Shown here: positions 42,489 through 52,780 of the stretch, in pieces
How the letters are laid out: the number at the start of each line of letters is the position of its first letter
How positions within the stretch are numbered: position 1 is the stretch's first letter
Source of the DNA: Gammaproteobacteria bacterium
GTDB lineage: Bacteria; Pseudomonadota; Gammaproteobacteria; HyVt-429
Assembly: GCA_013152415.1 (NCBI GenBank)
Contig: JAADGI010000015.1
Span: 186,001 to 250,000, forward strand
Direction of reading: 5' to 3'
Length of the DNA: 64,000 bases
Notes under the pieces: generated by a model
The model's input: only the letters and a program-made list of their open reading frames with translations
Databases searched by the model: none
What the model was told of the DNA's origin: nothing
Program-made: the position numbers and the translations under genes

Positions 42489-43661
42489 ATGAGTACCCCC
42501 CAAGAAGTTATGGACGATAGTGAATTTGCAGTACTGCCGTTCTGGAAAAAACTTACCCTGACAGATGGCCTATGGGCAATAATCATGGCCCTGGGGACGG
42601 TACTTACCTACATCAATTATTCCGGTTACATGGATGCCTACGAGGTCATGATCCTGGTGGGCACCTTAATCTCCATAGTGTCGCTGGGCTGGCGCTGGCG
42701 CCCAACCCAGATCCTGGTCCTGGTCGTGAGCGCCCTGTCTCTGTTCGCAATGTGGCTCTACGCGGGCGACATTGCCAGGGGTGAACAAAGCTTTTTTCTA
42801 AAATTCTTGTTTTCCAGCCAGTCTGCAGTGATGTGGATGAGCGCCCTGTTTGTGATGGCTACCGTAGCCTACTTCTGGGGACTGACCACCCGCTCAGATT
42901 TCATCAACCGGGTCGCCAGCGGCATGACTTGGTGCGCCGCAGCTATGGGTCTGGTGGGCCTCATGGTACGCTGGCTGGAGTCTTATCTGATCAACCCGGA
43001 CTACGGCCACATCCCGGTAAGCAACCTCTACGAAGTATTCATTCTGTTTTCGATCGTCACCGCCCTGCTCTACCTCTACTACGAACAACGCAGCGGGACC
43101 AAGACCCTGGGTGGGTTTGTGCTGCTCATTATCAGCGCCGCTGTGGGCTTTTTATTGTGGTACGCCTTCGGTAAGGAGGCCCATATCATCCAGCCCCTGG
43201 TACCTGCACTACAATCCTATTGGATGAAAATCCATGTCCCCGCCAACTTTATCGGCTATGGCTGCTTTGCCATAGCCGCCATGCTGGGTGTTGCCCTGTT
43301 ACTGATCGGGGACAGGAGCAAGCGGGGTTTCTTCGCCTCCCGACTACCCGATGTGGCTGTCATTGATGATCTCCAGTACAAGGCTATTGCCCTGGGCTTT
43401 GCCTTTTTCACCCTGGCCACCATCCTCGGTGCCCTGTGGGCGGCAGAGGCCTGGGGCAGTTACTGGTCCTGGGACCCCAAGGAGACCTGGGCCCTGATCG
43501 TATGGCTGAACTATGCGGCCTGGTTGCACATGCGTCTCACCAAGGGCTGGCGTGGGGCAACCATGGCCTGGTGGTCGGTGATCGGCCTGTTTGTGACCAT
43601 CTTTGCCTTTTTAGGGGTCAACATGTTTCTGTCTGGCCTACATTCCTACGGCGAACTGTAG
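42489..43661 (+). CDS. ccsA: Cytochrome c biogenesis protein CcsA (ResC)
   Basis: 390 residues, about eight to ten helices. The tryptophan-rich WWD heme-handling motif is present (AWGSYWSWDPKETWALI), and conserved periplasmic histidines in HIPVSNLYEV, and LKMH-like MKIHVPANFIGYG. Transports heme across the membrane and ligates it to apocytochrome with ResB. Probable main client is cytochrome c4, encoded just upstream. GTGAGGTTTTAGC leader provides the ribosome binding site. Confidence 0.95.
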   Translation: MSTPQEVMDDSEFAVLPFWKKLTLTDGLWAIIMALGTVLTYINYSGYMDAYEVMILVGTLISIVSLGWRWRPTQILVLVVSALSLFAMWLYAGDIARGEQSFFLKFLFSSQSAVMWMSALFVMATVAYFWGLTTRSDFINRVASGMTWCAAAMGLVGLMVRWLESYLINPDYGHIPVSNLYEVFILFSIVTALLYLYYEQRSGTKTLGGFVLLIISAAVGFLLWYAFGKEAHIIQPLVPALQSYWMKIHVPANFIGYGCFAIAAMLGVALLLIGDRSKRGFFASRLPDVAVIDDLQYKAIALGFAFFTLATILGALWAAEAWGSYWSWDPKETWALIVWLNYAAWLHMRLTKGWRGATMAWWSVIGLFVTIFAFLGVNMFLSGLHSYGEL

Positions 43662-43979
43662 CCAGAGCCCCACAGCACAAGCCCACAAATAACAAGAATT
43701 CATCAAAACCTTAGCCTTTTGAGACGGTAACAACGAGGCTGTCTGCTTGAGGTTAAGGGACGACAGCTTTTCGTGCTTGGCTGGGTGACGACACAGATCA
43801 CCTGGGCCTAACCCAGCCTTGCCCCGCAATTTTGAGCTCTAATGTCACACCCTGCGACCCTGACCTGGTCCACATCAATTTAACCAATCTACTGGAAAAT
43901 CCACCAATAAACGCCTATTCTGTATGGGAATTTTGTACCATTCCCGGTCTTTGTAGTATCTCAACTCAGCAATATCATT
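43662..43979. other. Intergenic, promoter region of the PhnD/kinase operon
   Basis: 318 bp, no gene. Inverted repeats CTGGGTGACG and similar are short and not convincing. I looked for a cyclic-di-GMP riboswitch because the operon encodes an EAL protein, and saw no GEMM core. Confidence 0.4.
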
Positions 43980-44867
43980 ATGGTTTTCACTGGACGAGCG
44001 ACCAAATTCCTACCCCTGGTCCTTGTGGGGTGTTTTCTTGTGTGGAGTCAGGGGATCGTTGCAGGGCCTAGAGCCCAGGAAGGGACCCAAGGAAAAACCA
44101 GCGACCCGGTATATCAATTTGGGATGCTGCCCTATCTCAGCCCAGAGGCCCTGGCCAGGACCTGGGGACCCCTCGTCACCCACCTGGAGAAATCACTCAA
44201 TGCCAAAATCATAATGCGGTCCGCGCCAGACTATAAAACCTATATACAACGGACCCAAAACCTGGAATACGATTTTCTCCTTACTGCACCCCACTTTGCG
44301 GTCCTGGCCAAAAAGGAATCGGGATACCACATCATCGCAAGGTACTCGAAGGCACTGTCCGGTGATATCGTGGTAAGAAAGGATGCGCCCTACAAAGACA
44401 TCACCAGCCTGAAAGGTGCCGTATTTGCCACACCGGATCGCCTTGCCGTTATCACCCTGCTCGGAGAGTTGGCCCTCAAAGAACAAGGGCTGGTTGCAAG
44501 CAAAAATATAACGATAAAATATACCCCGTCCCACAACAATGCGCTGATTTCCGTGGTTGAAGGCAAGGCCGATGCCGCCGTCGCCATCGGTGGACTGTAT
44601 CTACGCATGTCGCCAAAAGTAAGAAATAGCCTAAGGTTGCTCGCCAGGACCCAACAAGTCCCTCATGCCATGTTAATCGCAAGCCCGAAGGTTTCCGACA
44701 AAACACTCAATGCACTGATTGAGGGTACACTTTCCCCGAAGCATCGATCTGGCCTTCTGGAATTCGAAGCCAAACTGAACTGGGGAAATTTACAGGCTGT
44801 GTCAAAAAATGACATCCAGCAGCTCACTCCCCTGCTTTCCCTATTAAAGTCTCGCCTGGCACAGTGA
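43980..44867 (+). CDS. PhnD-type periplasmic substrate-binding protein
   Basis: 295 residues with signal peptide (FLPLVLVGCFLVWSQGIVAG). Fold as in phosphate/phosphonate/phosphite binding proteins of ABC transporters: FGMLPYLSPEALARTWGPLV, YDFLLTAPHFAVLAKKESGY, and KGAVFATPDRLAVITLLGE. No transport genes follow. The stop codon overlaps the next gene's GTG (GTGA), so it is coupled to a sensor kinase. In such PhnD-kinase pairs the binding protein is thought to carry the ligand signal to the kinase. Ligand unknown. Confidence 0.85.
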   Translation: MVFTGRATKFLPLVLVGCFLVWSQGIVAGPRAQEGTQGKTSDPVYQFGMLPYLSPEALARTWGPLVTHLEKSLNAKIIMRSAPDYKTYIQRTQNLEYDFLLTAPHFAVLAKKESGYHIIARYSKALSGDIVVRKDAPYKDITSLKGAVFATPDRLAVITLLGELALKEQGLVASKNITIKYTPSHNNALISVVEGKADAAVAIGGLYLRMSPKVRNSLRLLARTQQVPHAMLIASPKVSDKTLNALIEGTLSPKHRSGLLEFEAKLNWGNLQAVSKNDIQQLTPLLSLLKSRLAQ

Positions 44868-47521
44868 CAAATCAAAATTTTGGCTGGCGCTCCCTGCGCT
44901 ATAAACTGATTCTGGCCAGCGTCTTGGTTGAGGTGGTCATGCTATCGGTGCTGGTGTGGAACAGCACACGCCTGACTGAAGACTATTTAATTGGCCAAAC
45001 GCAATACCGCATCCAGGAGATCGTGCCTCTGCTCAACGCCAGCATTGCAGGTCCACTCTTCCAGGAAGATCTCGCGACCTTAAACGAATTGCTAAAAAGG
45101 GTCCAAAATGACCACGGGCTAAGCTACGTTTCGGTAAGTGACACCAATCGCAATCTCATCGCACTCCGGGGAACACCCCGCTCTCACGACACCACCAATG
45201 CAGACCTAAAATCACAACTCGATGCCCATGGGGCCTTGCTCCCGTTTGTCAGGACATTCCCCATTCAACTGGGTGGCCGACAAATCGGCTATCTTAGTTT
45301 TGAGCTGGATACCCGCTTTATTGCCAAGGCACTACGAGAGGTCAGGCGACAGGGTGTTGTGATCGCCATTGTTGGAATTATCTTGAGCATTGGATTGCTT
45401 ATGGCAATAGGGATAGGCCTAACGAGCAAATTGCAGAAACTCGCCTCAGCGGTCTCCAAGCTACCCGATGAAATCGAAAAACTACCCAGTGCAGGGCAAG
45501 CCCAGGACGAGATCGGCCACCTTACACTGGCCTTCAATAAAATGGCGGACCAGGTTCACGCCCGTGAATCAGACCGAGATGCCGCCATTGCAGAGCTGGC
45601 AGACCGGGAGCAGCACCTCGCCTTAACACTCGACAGTATCGGTGATGGGGTTATCGCCACTGATATTACTGGCCGAGTGACAAACATGAACCCGGTTGCA
45701 GAGACGCTGACGGGATGGATGAAGAACGAAGCCATGGGTCTACCCCTGACTGAGATCCTCACCATGGTCAATGCGGCTACCCGTGCAACCGTCTCTAACC
45801 CAGTGCTTAGGGTACTGCAACACGGCAAGATTGTAGGACTCGCCAATCACACTGTACTTATCGCCCGGGATCGAACCGAATATCATATCGCCGATAGTGC
45901 CGCCCCCATTCGAGGCCAGGACGGCAAACTCCATGGCGTGATCCTGGTGTTCCGTGATGTCAGCAAGGAATATCAAACACAACAGACACTGGTAGCCAAC
46001 GAACAACGCATGCGTCTGTATCGCGAACAGACGCCCCTGGGGGTCATTGAATGGAAACCGGACACAAAAGTGGTCGACTGGAATCCAGCGGCGACACAGA
46101 TATTTGGCTATTCAAAATCTGAGGCCGTAAACAAATCTATCACTAAATTGATTGTACCTGTAAATTTAGAACAACAAGACCATGAGCTCACCAATGATCT
46201 TTTATCCAACAAAGGTAGCCAGCAATGTGTTACCGAGAACCAGAACAAACACGGAGAGTTACTGACCTGCGAATGGTACAACACCGTATTGACCGATACA
46301 GATGGTGAAATCATCAGTATTGTTTCACTGATACAAGACATCACCGAACAACAAAAAACGGAAGAGATATTACGCCGATCACAAAAGATGGAAGTTGTTG
46401 ACCAACTATCAGGGGGTATTGCCCATGATTTCAATAACCAACTAGGTGTTATTATCGGCTATCTGGATTTTCTGGACCATTACCACGCAAATGAAAATAA
46501 ACCCAAACAATGGGTGGAGATAGCCACCAAGGCAGCACTCCATTGTCGTGACCTCACCCGCCAACTGCTCTCTTTTTCGAGACATCGACCTAAAGAGGGC
46601 ACAAGCATTGATATTAACGCCACCCTCGAAGACATGCGGTCAATTATCACGAGATCCATCACACCCGCAATTGAATTAAATTACAGGCTCGACCCTGAGC
46701 CGTGGATAGCTGTCGCCGACCCCCATGAGTTACAAGATGCCATTCTCAACTTGGTGATCAACGCTAAAGATGCGATGTCGGGTAGCGGCGCCCTCCATGT
46801 TGAGACCAAAACCGTAACACTTGATCAAAACTTTGAGGACGAAAACCCTGGATCAAAGGCGGGTGACTATATCGTGCTCTCCATCAGCGATACAGGATGC
46901 GGAATGAGCAAGGAAATTCTGGACCACGCCTTTGAACCTTTCTTTACCACCAAAGACGAAGGCAAGGGAACCGGGCTAGGTCTGTCTATGGTCTATGGAT
47001 TTGTTAAACGCTACGGCGGCTACCTTAAAGTCTATTCTGAATTGGACATAGGCACGACAGTCCACGTTTATCTACCTCGCCAGAATAAATTCAGTAGTTT
47101 GGCCAAATCGCCTGGAGCGCTCGATGACCCGCTACCCACCGGTTCGGAAACTGTGCTTATCGTCGATGATGAACACAGTCTGCTTATCTTGGCACAACAA
47201 CATTTATCAGACCTGGGCTATACTACTTATGTCGCCAGTAGTGCCAAGGAGGCCCTGGATATGCTCGGAGATCACCCTGAAATAGTACTTTTATTCACCG
47301 ACGTGGTGATGCCAGGGGGGATGAACGGTTATGAGCTGGCCCAAAAGGCAACAGCAGCTTATCCTGGCCTTAAGGTACTGCTCACTTCCGGGTTCATATC
47401 TAACGCGATACTCAACGATGATTTGGCAAAATTTGGGGCCAACTTGCTCACCAAACCCTATCGAAAACGGGACTTAGCACAGCACTTACGCCACACCCTG
47501 GACCGGGAACCCTACGCTTGA
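44864..47521 (+). CDS. Hybrid sensor histidine kinase with PAS domains
   Basis: 885 residues starting at the GTG that overlaps the PhnD stop. Order: helix 12-32, periplasmic sensor 33-165, helix ~165-185, HAMP (~185-240), PAS (~250-370) and PAS (~385-500), HisKA with [20 protein letters not shown]-box [12 protein letters not shown]-boxes DTGCGM and [11 protein letters not shown], then a receiver domain with D in [13 protein letters not shown] (~760-885). All catalytic residues are kept. The C-terminal receiver suggests phosphorelay or feedback. Overlaps the next gene (REC-EAL) by four bases. Confidence 0.93.
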   Translation: MTNQNFGWRSLRYKLILASVLVEVVMLSVLVWNSTRLTEDYLIGQTQYRIQEIVPLLNASIAGPLFQEDLATLNELLKRVQNDHGLSYVSVSDTNRNLIALRGTPRSHDTTNADLKSQLDAHGALLPFVRTFPIQLGGRQIGYLSFELDTRFIAKALREVRRQGVVIAIVGIILSIGLLMAIGIGLTSKLQKLASAVSKLPDEIEKLPSAGQAQDEIGHLTLAFNKMADQVHARESDRDAAIAELADREQHLALTLDSIGDGVIATDITGRVTNMNPVAETLTGWMKNEAMGLPLTEILTMVNAATRATVSNPVLRVLQHGKIVGLANHTVLIARDRTEYHIADSAAPIRGQDGKLHGVILVFRDVSKEYQTQQTLVANEQRMRLYREQTPLGVIEWKPDTKVVDWNPAATQIFGYSKSEAVNKSITKLIVPVNLEQQDHELTNDLLSNKGSQQCVTENQNKHGELLTCEWYNTVLTDTDGEIISIVSLIQDITEQQKTEEILRRSQKMEVVDQLSGGIAHDFNNQLGVIIGYLDFLDHYHANENKPKQWVEIATKAALHCRDLTRQLLSFSRHRPKEGTSIDINATLEDMRSIITRSITPAIELNYRLDPEPWIAVADPHELQDAILNLVINAKDAMSGSGALHVETKTVTLDQNFEDENPGSKAGDYIVLSISDTGCGMSKEILDHAFEPFFTTKDEGKGTGLGLSMVYGFVKRYGGYLKVYSELDIGTTVHVYLPRQNKFSSLAKSPGALDDPLPTGSETVLIVDDEHSLLILAQQHLSDLGYTTYVASSAKEALDMLGDHPEIVLLFTDVVMPGGMNGYELAQKATAAYPGLKVLLTSGFISNAILNDDLAKFGANLLTKPYRKRDLAQHLRHTLDREPYA

Positions 47522-48726
47522 ATCACTCACGACTGGTCATTGTGGACGACGAGCCTGCCTTCGCAGGATTTGTCGCGGGTGTCGCCCGCGAGGCGGGCTT
47601 CATTACAGAACTGTTCCACCATGCCGAGGCCTTCATGGCCAACTATAAACCAGATACCGTGGTGACCGTACTTGATTTGGTATTACCGGACGTTGATGGC
47701 ATTGAATTGTTGCGTTTTCTTGGGGAGAAAAAATCCACAACTAATATCATCCTGATGAGTGGTCTGGATGCCAACGTACTTCACTCTGCAGAGAAACTGG
47801 CAATAGAGCGTGGGCTCAAGATCCTGGGCAGTTTGACCAAACCCATAAGGTATTCAGAATTACTCAATCTACTGGAAGGCCTGATAGATTTGTCCAGCAG
47901 CCGACACCCCTATTCGGTCTATGAAAAACCAGAGGTCGGTGAACTTATCGAGGCCATCCGGCAAGACCAATTCGTCGTTGACTACCAACCACAAGTCTAT
48001 TTGAGTCAAGATGCCCCTTTCAGTGTGGAGGCACTCATTCGCTGGCAACATCCCCAAAGGGGACGCTTATTACCCATAATGTTTATTCCGATGGCGGAAA
48101 AACATGGGCTCATAGACGAATTGACATGGGTCGTAATGCGCGAGGCCGCAAAACAATATTCCTCCTGGCAACAAGGTGGGCTTAATATTCCCATCGCAAT
48201 CAATATTTCGGCCCTCACACTAAAGCGCCTTGACCTGCCCGACCGCATCCAGCAATTATTCAATGAAAATGGGGTTGACCCTTCACAGATTACCCTGGAA
48301 ATTACCGAAACAACCCTGTCCGGTGACTTTACCCAGTCACTGGATATATTGACGCGGTTACGAATGAAAAATATCGGACTTTCCCTGGACGACTTTGGCA
48401 CGGGTTATTCGTCATTGGTACAATTACATCGAGCTCCATTTTCCACCATAAAGATTGACAGATCTTTCGTTTCGCAGATGGATACCGACAAAGAAGCCTA
48501 CGCCATTGTAGAGTCCATCATCACACTGGCGCACAAGTTGGGCATGAAGGTTATTGCGGAAGGGATCGAATCCAAAACCATTTACGATATACTCGTAAAG
48601 CTCGATTGTGACATCGCCCAAGGCCACCTCTTGGCAAGACCGATGTCGGGTGACGCACTTGTAGATTGGGCAACAACACAAAACCGCACTGATAAGCCTG
48701 CACCCAGCCCTGTTCGTCTGGTGTAA
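47518..48726 (+). CDS. Response regulator with EAL phosphodiesterase domain
   Basis: 402 residues from the TTG at 47518, which overlaps the kinase stop (TTGA). Receiver 1-120 with D in TVLDLVLPDVDG and K in LTKPI. EAL domain 140-390 with EALIRWQHP, NISALTLK, EITETTLSG, LDDFGTGYSSL, TIKIDRSF, IAEGIES and the glutamine in AQGHLLARPM, so the metal-binding and catalytic set for hydrolysing cyclic di-GMP is complete. It is probably phosphorylated by the upstream kinase, so a periplasmic ligand would lower c-di-GMP. Confidence 0.92.
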   Translation: MNHSRLVIVDDEPAFAGFVAGVAREAGFITELFHHAEAFMANYKPDTVVTVLDLVLPDVDGIELLRFLGEKKSTTNIILMSGLDANVLHSAEKLAIERGLKILGSLTKPIRYSELLNLLEGLIDLSSSRHPYSVYEKPEVGELIEAIRQDQFVVDYQPQVYLSQDAPFSVEALIRWQHPQRGRLLPIMFIPMAEKHGLIDELTWVVMREAAKQYSSWQQGGLNIPIAINISALTLKRLDLPDRIQQLFNENGVDPSQITLEITETTLSGDFTQSLDILTRLRMKNIGLSLDDFGTGYSSLVQLHRAPFSTIKIDRSFVSQMDTDKEAYAIVESIITLAHKLGMKVIAEGIESKTIYDILVKLDCDIAQGHLLARPMSGDALVDWATTQNRTDKPAPSPVRLV

Positions 48727-49102
48727 CAGAACAGAGTAAATACCGCACGGCACCCCTTTCCATCCACCAGCACTTCTGGTGCCTTGGCCGGGGTCACCAA
48801 CGCACGGTGCTTGCTGTTATGTTAGGGGCAAAACACACCATGGAAACACATCAGCTTGACCCTGGGCCTGGGCACCAATGCTGCCAACCCGGTGGAAACC
48901 CGAAAGCTGGAAGAACACATGCGTAGTACCGTCCCGGTACGGTGTCTTTAATTGGTAGCGGACATTGCCATGGGATGCAAAAGATTTGCTAATGCCGTGA
49001 GCACAGGAAAAACGGCATCCTTGATATCCCGGGCGATTTAATCTAGTTTTTGGTATGGTTCAAGAAAGCTGCATGTTGCTTGATCAGCTCCGGAGCTTAA
49101 AG
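48727..49102. other. Intergenic with a lysA fragment
   Basis: 376 bp without an intact gene. On the minus strand at about 48760-48795 codons KAPEVLVDGK match the C-terminal part of lysA (RAPEVLVDGD at 51310-51340) with synonymous changes only. The rest shows no recognised protein. The region also holds the promoter of the downstream gene. Confidence 0.4.
48760..48795 (-). pseudogene. lysA: lysA fragment
   Basis: Ten codons, GCACCAGAAGTGCTGGTGGA, read APEVLVDG, identical in protein to the lysA C-terminal stretch at 51310-51340 with GAG to GAA, TTG to CTG and GGG to GGA changes, all synonymous. The flanks do not match. Short, so chance is possible, but synonymous divergence repeats the polA fragment pattern. 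Confidence 0.5.
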
Positions 49103-51052
49103 ATGGTGACAACCGGCCGCAATCGAAAGAGGATTTTCCTGGTCTGTCTGCTCGGTATGGTCTATAGCACGGTGTCCATTACCGTTTTGGCCCAGATCCA
49201 AACACTGTCCTTGAGTGATGAGGTTCGGGCAGCTACCCAATCTTCCCTCTTTCGCGCCCAGTTCAATTCGTCCCAGGTGCAGGCCCGTGGACTTTCGACT
49301 GTCCAACTAAAGGGCGGTGTGACCCTCAACTTCAAGCAATATCTAAATGCCAGTAACCTCCGGCGCACCCAGTTTAAGCCATTGTACCGGCCCGCGGTGC
49401 AAAACCGTTTTCTGACAGCGACGCCCCAATACAAGGAAAACATCGTGCAGCTGCAAGACCGGTTGGTGGTGGACCGGAAGCTCAACGTTAAGCTCAAACC
49501 GGGGGTCTGCCAGCTCAAATCAGTGCCATTGGCCATTTCCAATCTCTGTTTCAAGAAAAAGCAGGGCCGTCTTTCCGCGGCGATGAAGGCAGACCTGGTA
49601 AGAGTCCGGCAGCGGCTACGCAAGCTTTCACCCAAACAGACAATCATGCGTGGTGTCACCGCCAGCCAGGCCCTAGCTATGAACGATCTTGCGCTTCTTG
49701 AACTGATGTTAAACGGTGGCGAACGGGAGGTGCGGCGGGTGAGCGTGGTGCCCCTGCAGGTTCACTCGGTGGTGCTGGAGAAGGGACTCAGGTCACTGCC
49801 AAAACAGAATTTACATCTTTTTAACCGACAGCTGCGCCTGAACACCTTTACACCAGCTGGCTCGAGCGGAGGGTTGCGTGCCGGGGGGGCCGCAGGTGTA
49901 ACGGAAACCCTGAACAAAGGTCAACGCGCCGAACTCAACTGCCGCAAAATGAAATACCGCGGGCGCCATAATCAGGAACCATCGTCCCGACAAGTGGAAA
50001 ATATGGCAAGGAATGTACGAAAAAGTCAGGGCCAACCCTGCATCGAAAAGGTTGTACGCGAAATGCAGGAAGCCTTGGAAACTGCCGAACGGGAACGGGC
50101 CCGACGCCGGACGAAGCGAATACTCGAAAAAATTACCAAAATCGCGGAGAGACAACCGCGACACTTTGACAAGAAATATTTTCTCACAGGGTTTTCGGAT
50201 GGCCGGGAAATTTCCGACAAATACGAAATCACCTTCGCCCCAAGAGTCCGTGTTCTGGGCGTCACCATTACCGATCGTTATTACGCGCGCTTTTCCTACT
50301 ACATCGGTTATGGTTTCGGGTTGCGGATTCCATTGACTGTATCGGTCAAGGCCAGTCCAATGAAGAAGATTGGTAATGGCCGAGGGCGCCGATTTGAAGT
50401 CAGCGGCGGTGTGGATAACGGCGGGCAAACACTGTACCGAAAAGTAGGACTGGCGCCCCGCTATGATTTTGGCGGCAAGGAATTTGTGTTTATGTTCACA
50501 GCCCGATGCAGTTTCAAGGCCTCCATTCCAGGTCCTGATCCACCCACAATTCGCTGCCCCTCAATCGATTATGATGCCGGCAAGAATTTTCAACCGTCGC
50601 TGGGGAAGCGACGCGCCAACTTGGGTAATATCTGGCTCAACGGCGACGTAACCGGGCTCCAGTTGAGCGCCGCCATTGCCAGCGCTTCTCTGGACTTGGG
50701 AATTGCAGTGGACATAAAGAACGGGCAGTTCGGCTACCGGGTGCTTCCCTATGGCAGAGCCCGGGTCAAGTTGAACAACAGTAAAGTCTGGCGAAAAGTT
50801 ACCGATCCACTCAAGTTTAATGTGCTCCGTACCCGGGGTTCGGGCAGATGGGGTATCAAGATCGATCGCCCTCGCTACAAATTTAATCTGGCCCTGACGC
50901 CCCAAATTCGTATCAATTTGAATATTGATGTGGGTATTTATGAATACGACCACGATGTGGGGCCGTACCGTTTTGACAGCCTGACCATCAGTAGGCAATT
51001 ACGTCTCAAAGCCCATCCCGGTACCGTTAAAAAACACGTGTTTGCCATGTAA
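49103..51052 (+). CDS. Large exported protein of unknown function
   Basis: 649 residues from the ATG at 49103, with GGAG eight bases upstream; the earlier in-frame ATG at 49055 has no site. N-terminal hydrophobic segment (IFLVCLLGMVYSTVSITVLA) is a signal peptide. Residues 25-240 are basic and helix/strand mixed; a lysine/arginine/glutamate-rich coiled-coil-like part (EMQEALETAERERARRRTKR) at about 325-350; then 370-640 beta-rich (RYYARFSYYIGYGFGLRIPL, ASLDLGIAVDIKNG), which may be a beta-sandwich or small barrel. Paired cysteines: VCQLKS/NLCFKK, CRKMK/CIEKV, RCSFKA/RCPSID. I do not recognise it. Confidence 0.7.
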   Translation: MVTTGRNRKRIFLVCLLGMVYSTVSITVLAQIQTLSLSDEVRAATQSSLFRAQFNSSQVQARGLSTVQLKGGVTLNFKQYLNASNLRRTQFKPLYRPAVQNRFLTATPQYKENIVQLQDRLVVDRKLNVKLKPGVCQLKSVPLAISNLCFKKKQGRLSAAMKADLVRVRQRLRKLSPKQTIMRGVTASQALAMNDLALLELMLNGGEREVRRVSVVPLQVHSVVLEKGLRSLPKQNLHLFNRQLRLNTFTPAGSSGGLRAGGAAGVTETLNKGQRAELNCRKMKYRGRHNQEPSSRQVENMARNVRKSQGQPCIEKVVREMQEALETAERERARRRTKRILEKITKIAERQPRHFDKKYFLTGFSDGREISDKYEITFAPRVRVLGVTITDRYYARFSYYIGYGFGLRIPLTVSVKASPMKKIGNGRGRRFEVSGGVDNGGQTLYRKVGLAPRYDFGGKEFVFMFTARCSFKASIPGPDPPTIRCPSIDYDAGKNFQPSLGKRRANLGNIWLNGDVTGLQLSAAIASASLDLGIAVDIKNGQFGYRVLPYGRARVKLNNSKVWRKVTDPLKFNVLRTRGSGRWGIKIDRPRYKFNLALTPQIRINLNIDVGIYEYDHDVGPYRFDSLTISRQLRLKAHPGTVKKHVFAM

Positions 51053-51214
51053 CTACGGAATGCGGAGAGGCAGAATCGTCCGAAGACCTGCCACCCAAAT
51101 TCAGGGAGGATGGGAAGATACTGGTCACTCCGGTCACGCCCCTTACCCACGCCCGTGTAGGCAATAAAGCTTCCAACGGGAACGGGCCTGTTGAGGGCGT
51201 CCTGCCCGTCGCAT

Positions 51215-52492
51215 TTACCGTGTGTCTTGAAGATGATGGCCCGGCAACAAAGATTCGGTCGCAAGCAAATCATCCAGGGTCTCACGCCGCCGCACCACAT
51301 GATATTCATCCCCATCCACCAACACCTCTGGTGCCCGGGGGCGGCTATTGTAGTTGGAGCTCATGCTAGCACCGTAGGCCCCCGCTGAACGGACGGCCAA
51401 CAGATCACCGGCCTGGATATTAAGCTGTCGGTCTTTACCCAAAAAATCACCGGTCTCACACACCGGCCCCACCACGTCATAAAGGCGCGTCTCAGCATCA
51501 TCACGGGGGCACACGGCAACGATATCCTGCCAAGCCTGATACAGGGCCGGGCGCATCAGGTCGTTCATGGCCCCATCTACCACCGCAAAATTCTTTTCCG
51601 GCGCCTCTTTGAGGTATTCCACCTGGGTCAACATGACCCCGGCATTGCCGGCAATGGCACGACCCGGCTCGATCAAGATGCGTTGGGTCACACCTCGCTC
51701 GTTAACACGGCGCACGATGGCATCGGCATAGTCTGCCGGTCCTGGAGGCGTCTCATCCCGGTAACGAATCCCCAGGCCACCCCCCAAATCCAGATGCTGG
51801 AGCTCGATACCGTCGTCGGATAATGCCTCTACCAACTGCAATACCCGTTCAAGGGCATCCAAAAAGGGGGCGATCTCGGTGAGCTGGGAGCCGATATGAC
51901 AATCCACCCCGATCACTTTGATATTGGGCATGGCCGCAGCGCGGTCATAGACCCCCCGAGCCCGATCAATACTGATGCCAAACTTGTTGTCTCGTAAACC
52001 AGTAGCAATATAGGGGTGAGTATTGGCATCCACGTCTGGGTTGACCCGCAGAGATACCGGGGCGCTAACACCTTGTTCTGCCGCCAATCGATTGAGGCGT
52101 TCTAACTCGGCCTCGGATTCCACGTTAAAGCACATGACCCCGGCCGCCAAGGCCCCCAGGATATCAGCCTCGGATTTCCCCACACCGGAAAACACCACCT
52201 TGGCCATATCACCCCCAGCCCGGCGCACCCGTTCCAGCTCACCCAAAGAAACGATATCAAAACCCGACCCCAGCCGGGCAAGCAGATTGAGTACCGCTAT
52301 ATTGGAATTGGCCTTAACGGCATAACAAACCAGATGGTCGAGGCCACCAAAGGCACGGTCAAAGGCGTACCAGTGACGCTCCAGGGTGGCCCGGGAATAC
52401 ACGTAACAGGGCGTTCCAACCTGCTCGGCAATATGCGACAAGGGGACGTTCTCGGCATAAAGCCGTCCATCCCGGTAGGAAAAATGGTCCAT
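51215..52492 (-). CDS. lysA: Diaminopimelate decarboxylase
   Basis: 425 residues. PLP-binding lysine in VCYAVKANSN (about residue 59), glycine loop HLDLGGGLGI, substrate-binding EPGRAI, and C-terminal cysteine-tyrosine region CETGDFLG and AGAYGASMSSNYNS. Converts meso-diaminopimelate to lysine. Followed upstream by lptM in the standard order. C-terminal stretch ends in LLPGHHLQDTR. Intact. Confidence 0.97.
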   Translation of the reverse strand: MDHFSYRDGRLYAENVPLSHIAEQVGTPCYVYSRATLERHWYAFDRAFGGLDHLVCYAVKANSNIAVLNLLARLGSGFDIVSLGELERVRRAGGDMAKVVFSGVGKSEADILGALAAGVMCFNVESEAELERLNRLAAEQGVSAPVSLRVNPDVDANTHPYIATGLRDNKFGISIDRARGVYDRAAAMPNIKVIGVDCHIGSQLTEIAPFLDALERVLQLVEALSDDGIELQHLDLGGGLGIRYRDETPPGPADYADAIVRRVNERGVTQRILIEPGRAIAGNAGVMLTQVEYLKEAPEKNFAVVDGAMNDLMRPALYQAWQDIVAVCPRDDAETRLYDVVGPVCETGDFLGKDRQLNIQAGDLLAVRSAGAYGASMSSNYNSRPRAPEVLVDGDEYHVVRRRETLDDLLATESLLPGHHLQDTR

Positions 52493-52516
52493 TTTCTTTG
52501 AAGGAAACCAATCGTG

Positions 52517-52711
52517 TCAGCTTTTCTTTTCTTTAGTCTGCTCTTTTATTTGTTCTTTTGTCTGTTCTTTGGCCTTTTCTTTGGTCTGTCCAGGCTTGGA
52601 GTCGTCTGGCAGATACAATGGCCCCTTGAGACCACAGCCTGCCAACAATGCCGTAGTCATTACGGCCCCAGCCAGCAATAAAATAAAAAACCTGTTGTGT
52701 GTCCGGTTCAT
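52517..52711 (-). CDS. lptM: LptM-type lipoprotein
   Basis: 64 residues from ATG 52711 (GGAG upstream). Lipobox LLAGC then GLKGPLYLP, the signature of LptM (YifL), which helps the LPS-transport barrel LptD mature. The tail is a low-complexity run of KEQTKEQ-type repeats, apparently made by slippage of a short DNA unit (KAKEQ, TKEQIKEQTKEK). Same strand as lysA, start 25 bp upstream of lysA start region, so an operon. Confidence 0.9.
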   Translation of the reverse strand: MNRTHNRFFILLLAGAVMTTALLAGCGLKGPLYLPDDSKPGQTKEKAKEQTKEQIKEQTKEKKS

Positions 52712-52780
52712 GGTCTGCTCCAGATATGCCAAAATCAGCGACCGGTAGCATAACCTTTATTGGCGGGACAGAAAACATCA

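Noticed and set aside
43662-43979. Cyclic-di-GMP riboswitch before the PhnD/kinase/EAL operon
   Set aside because: The conserved GEMM core was not found.
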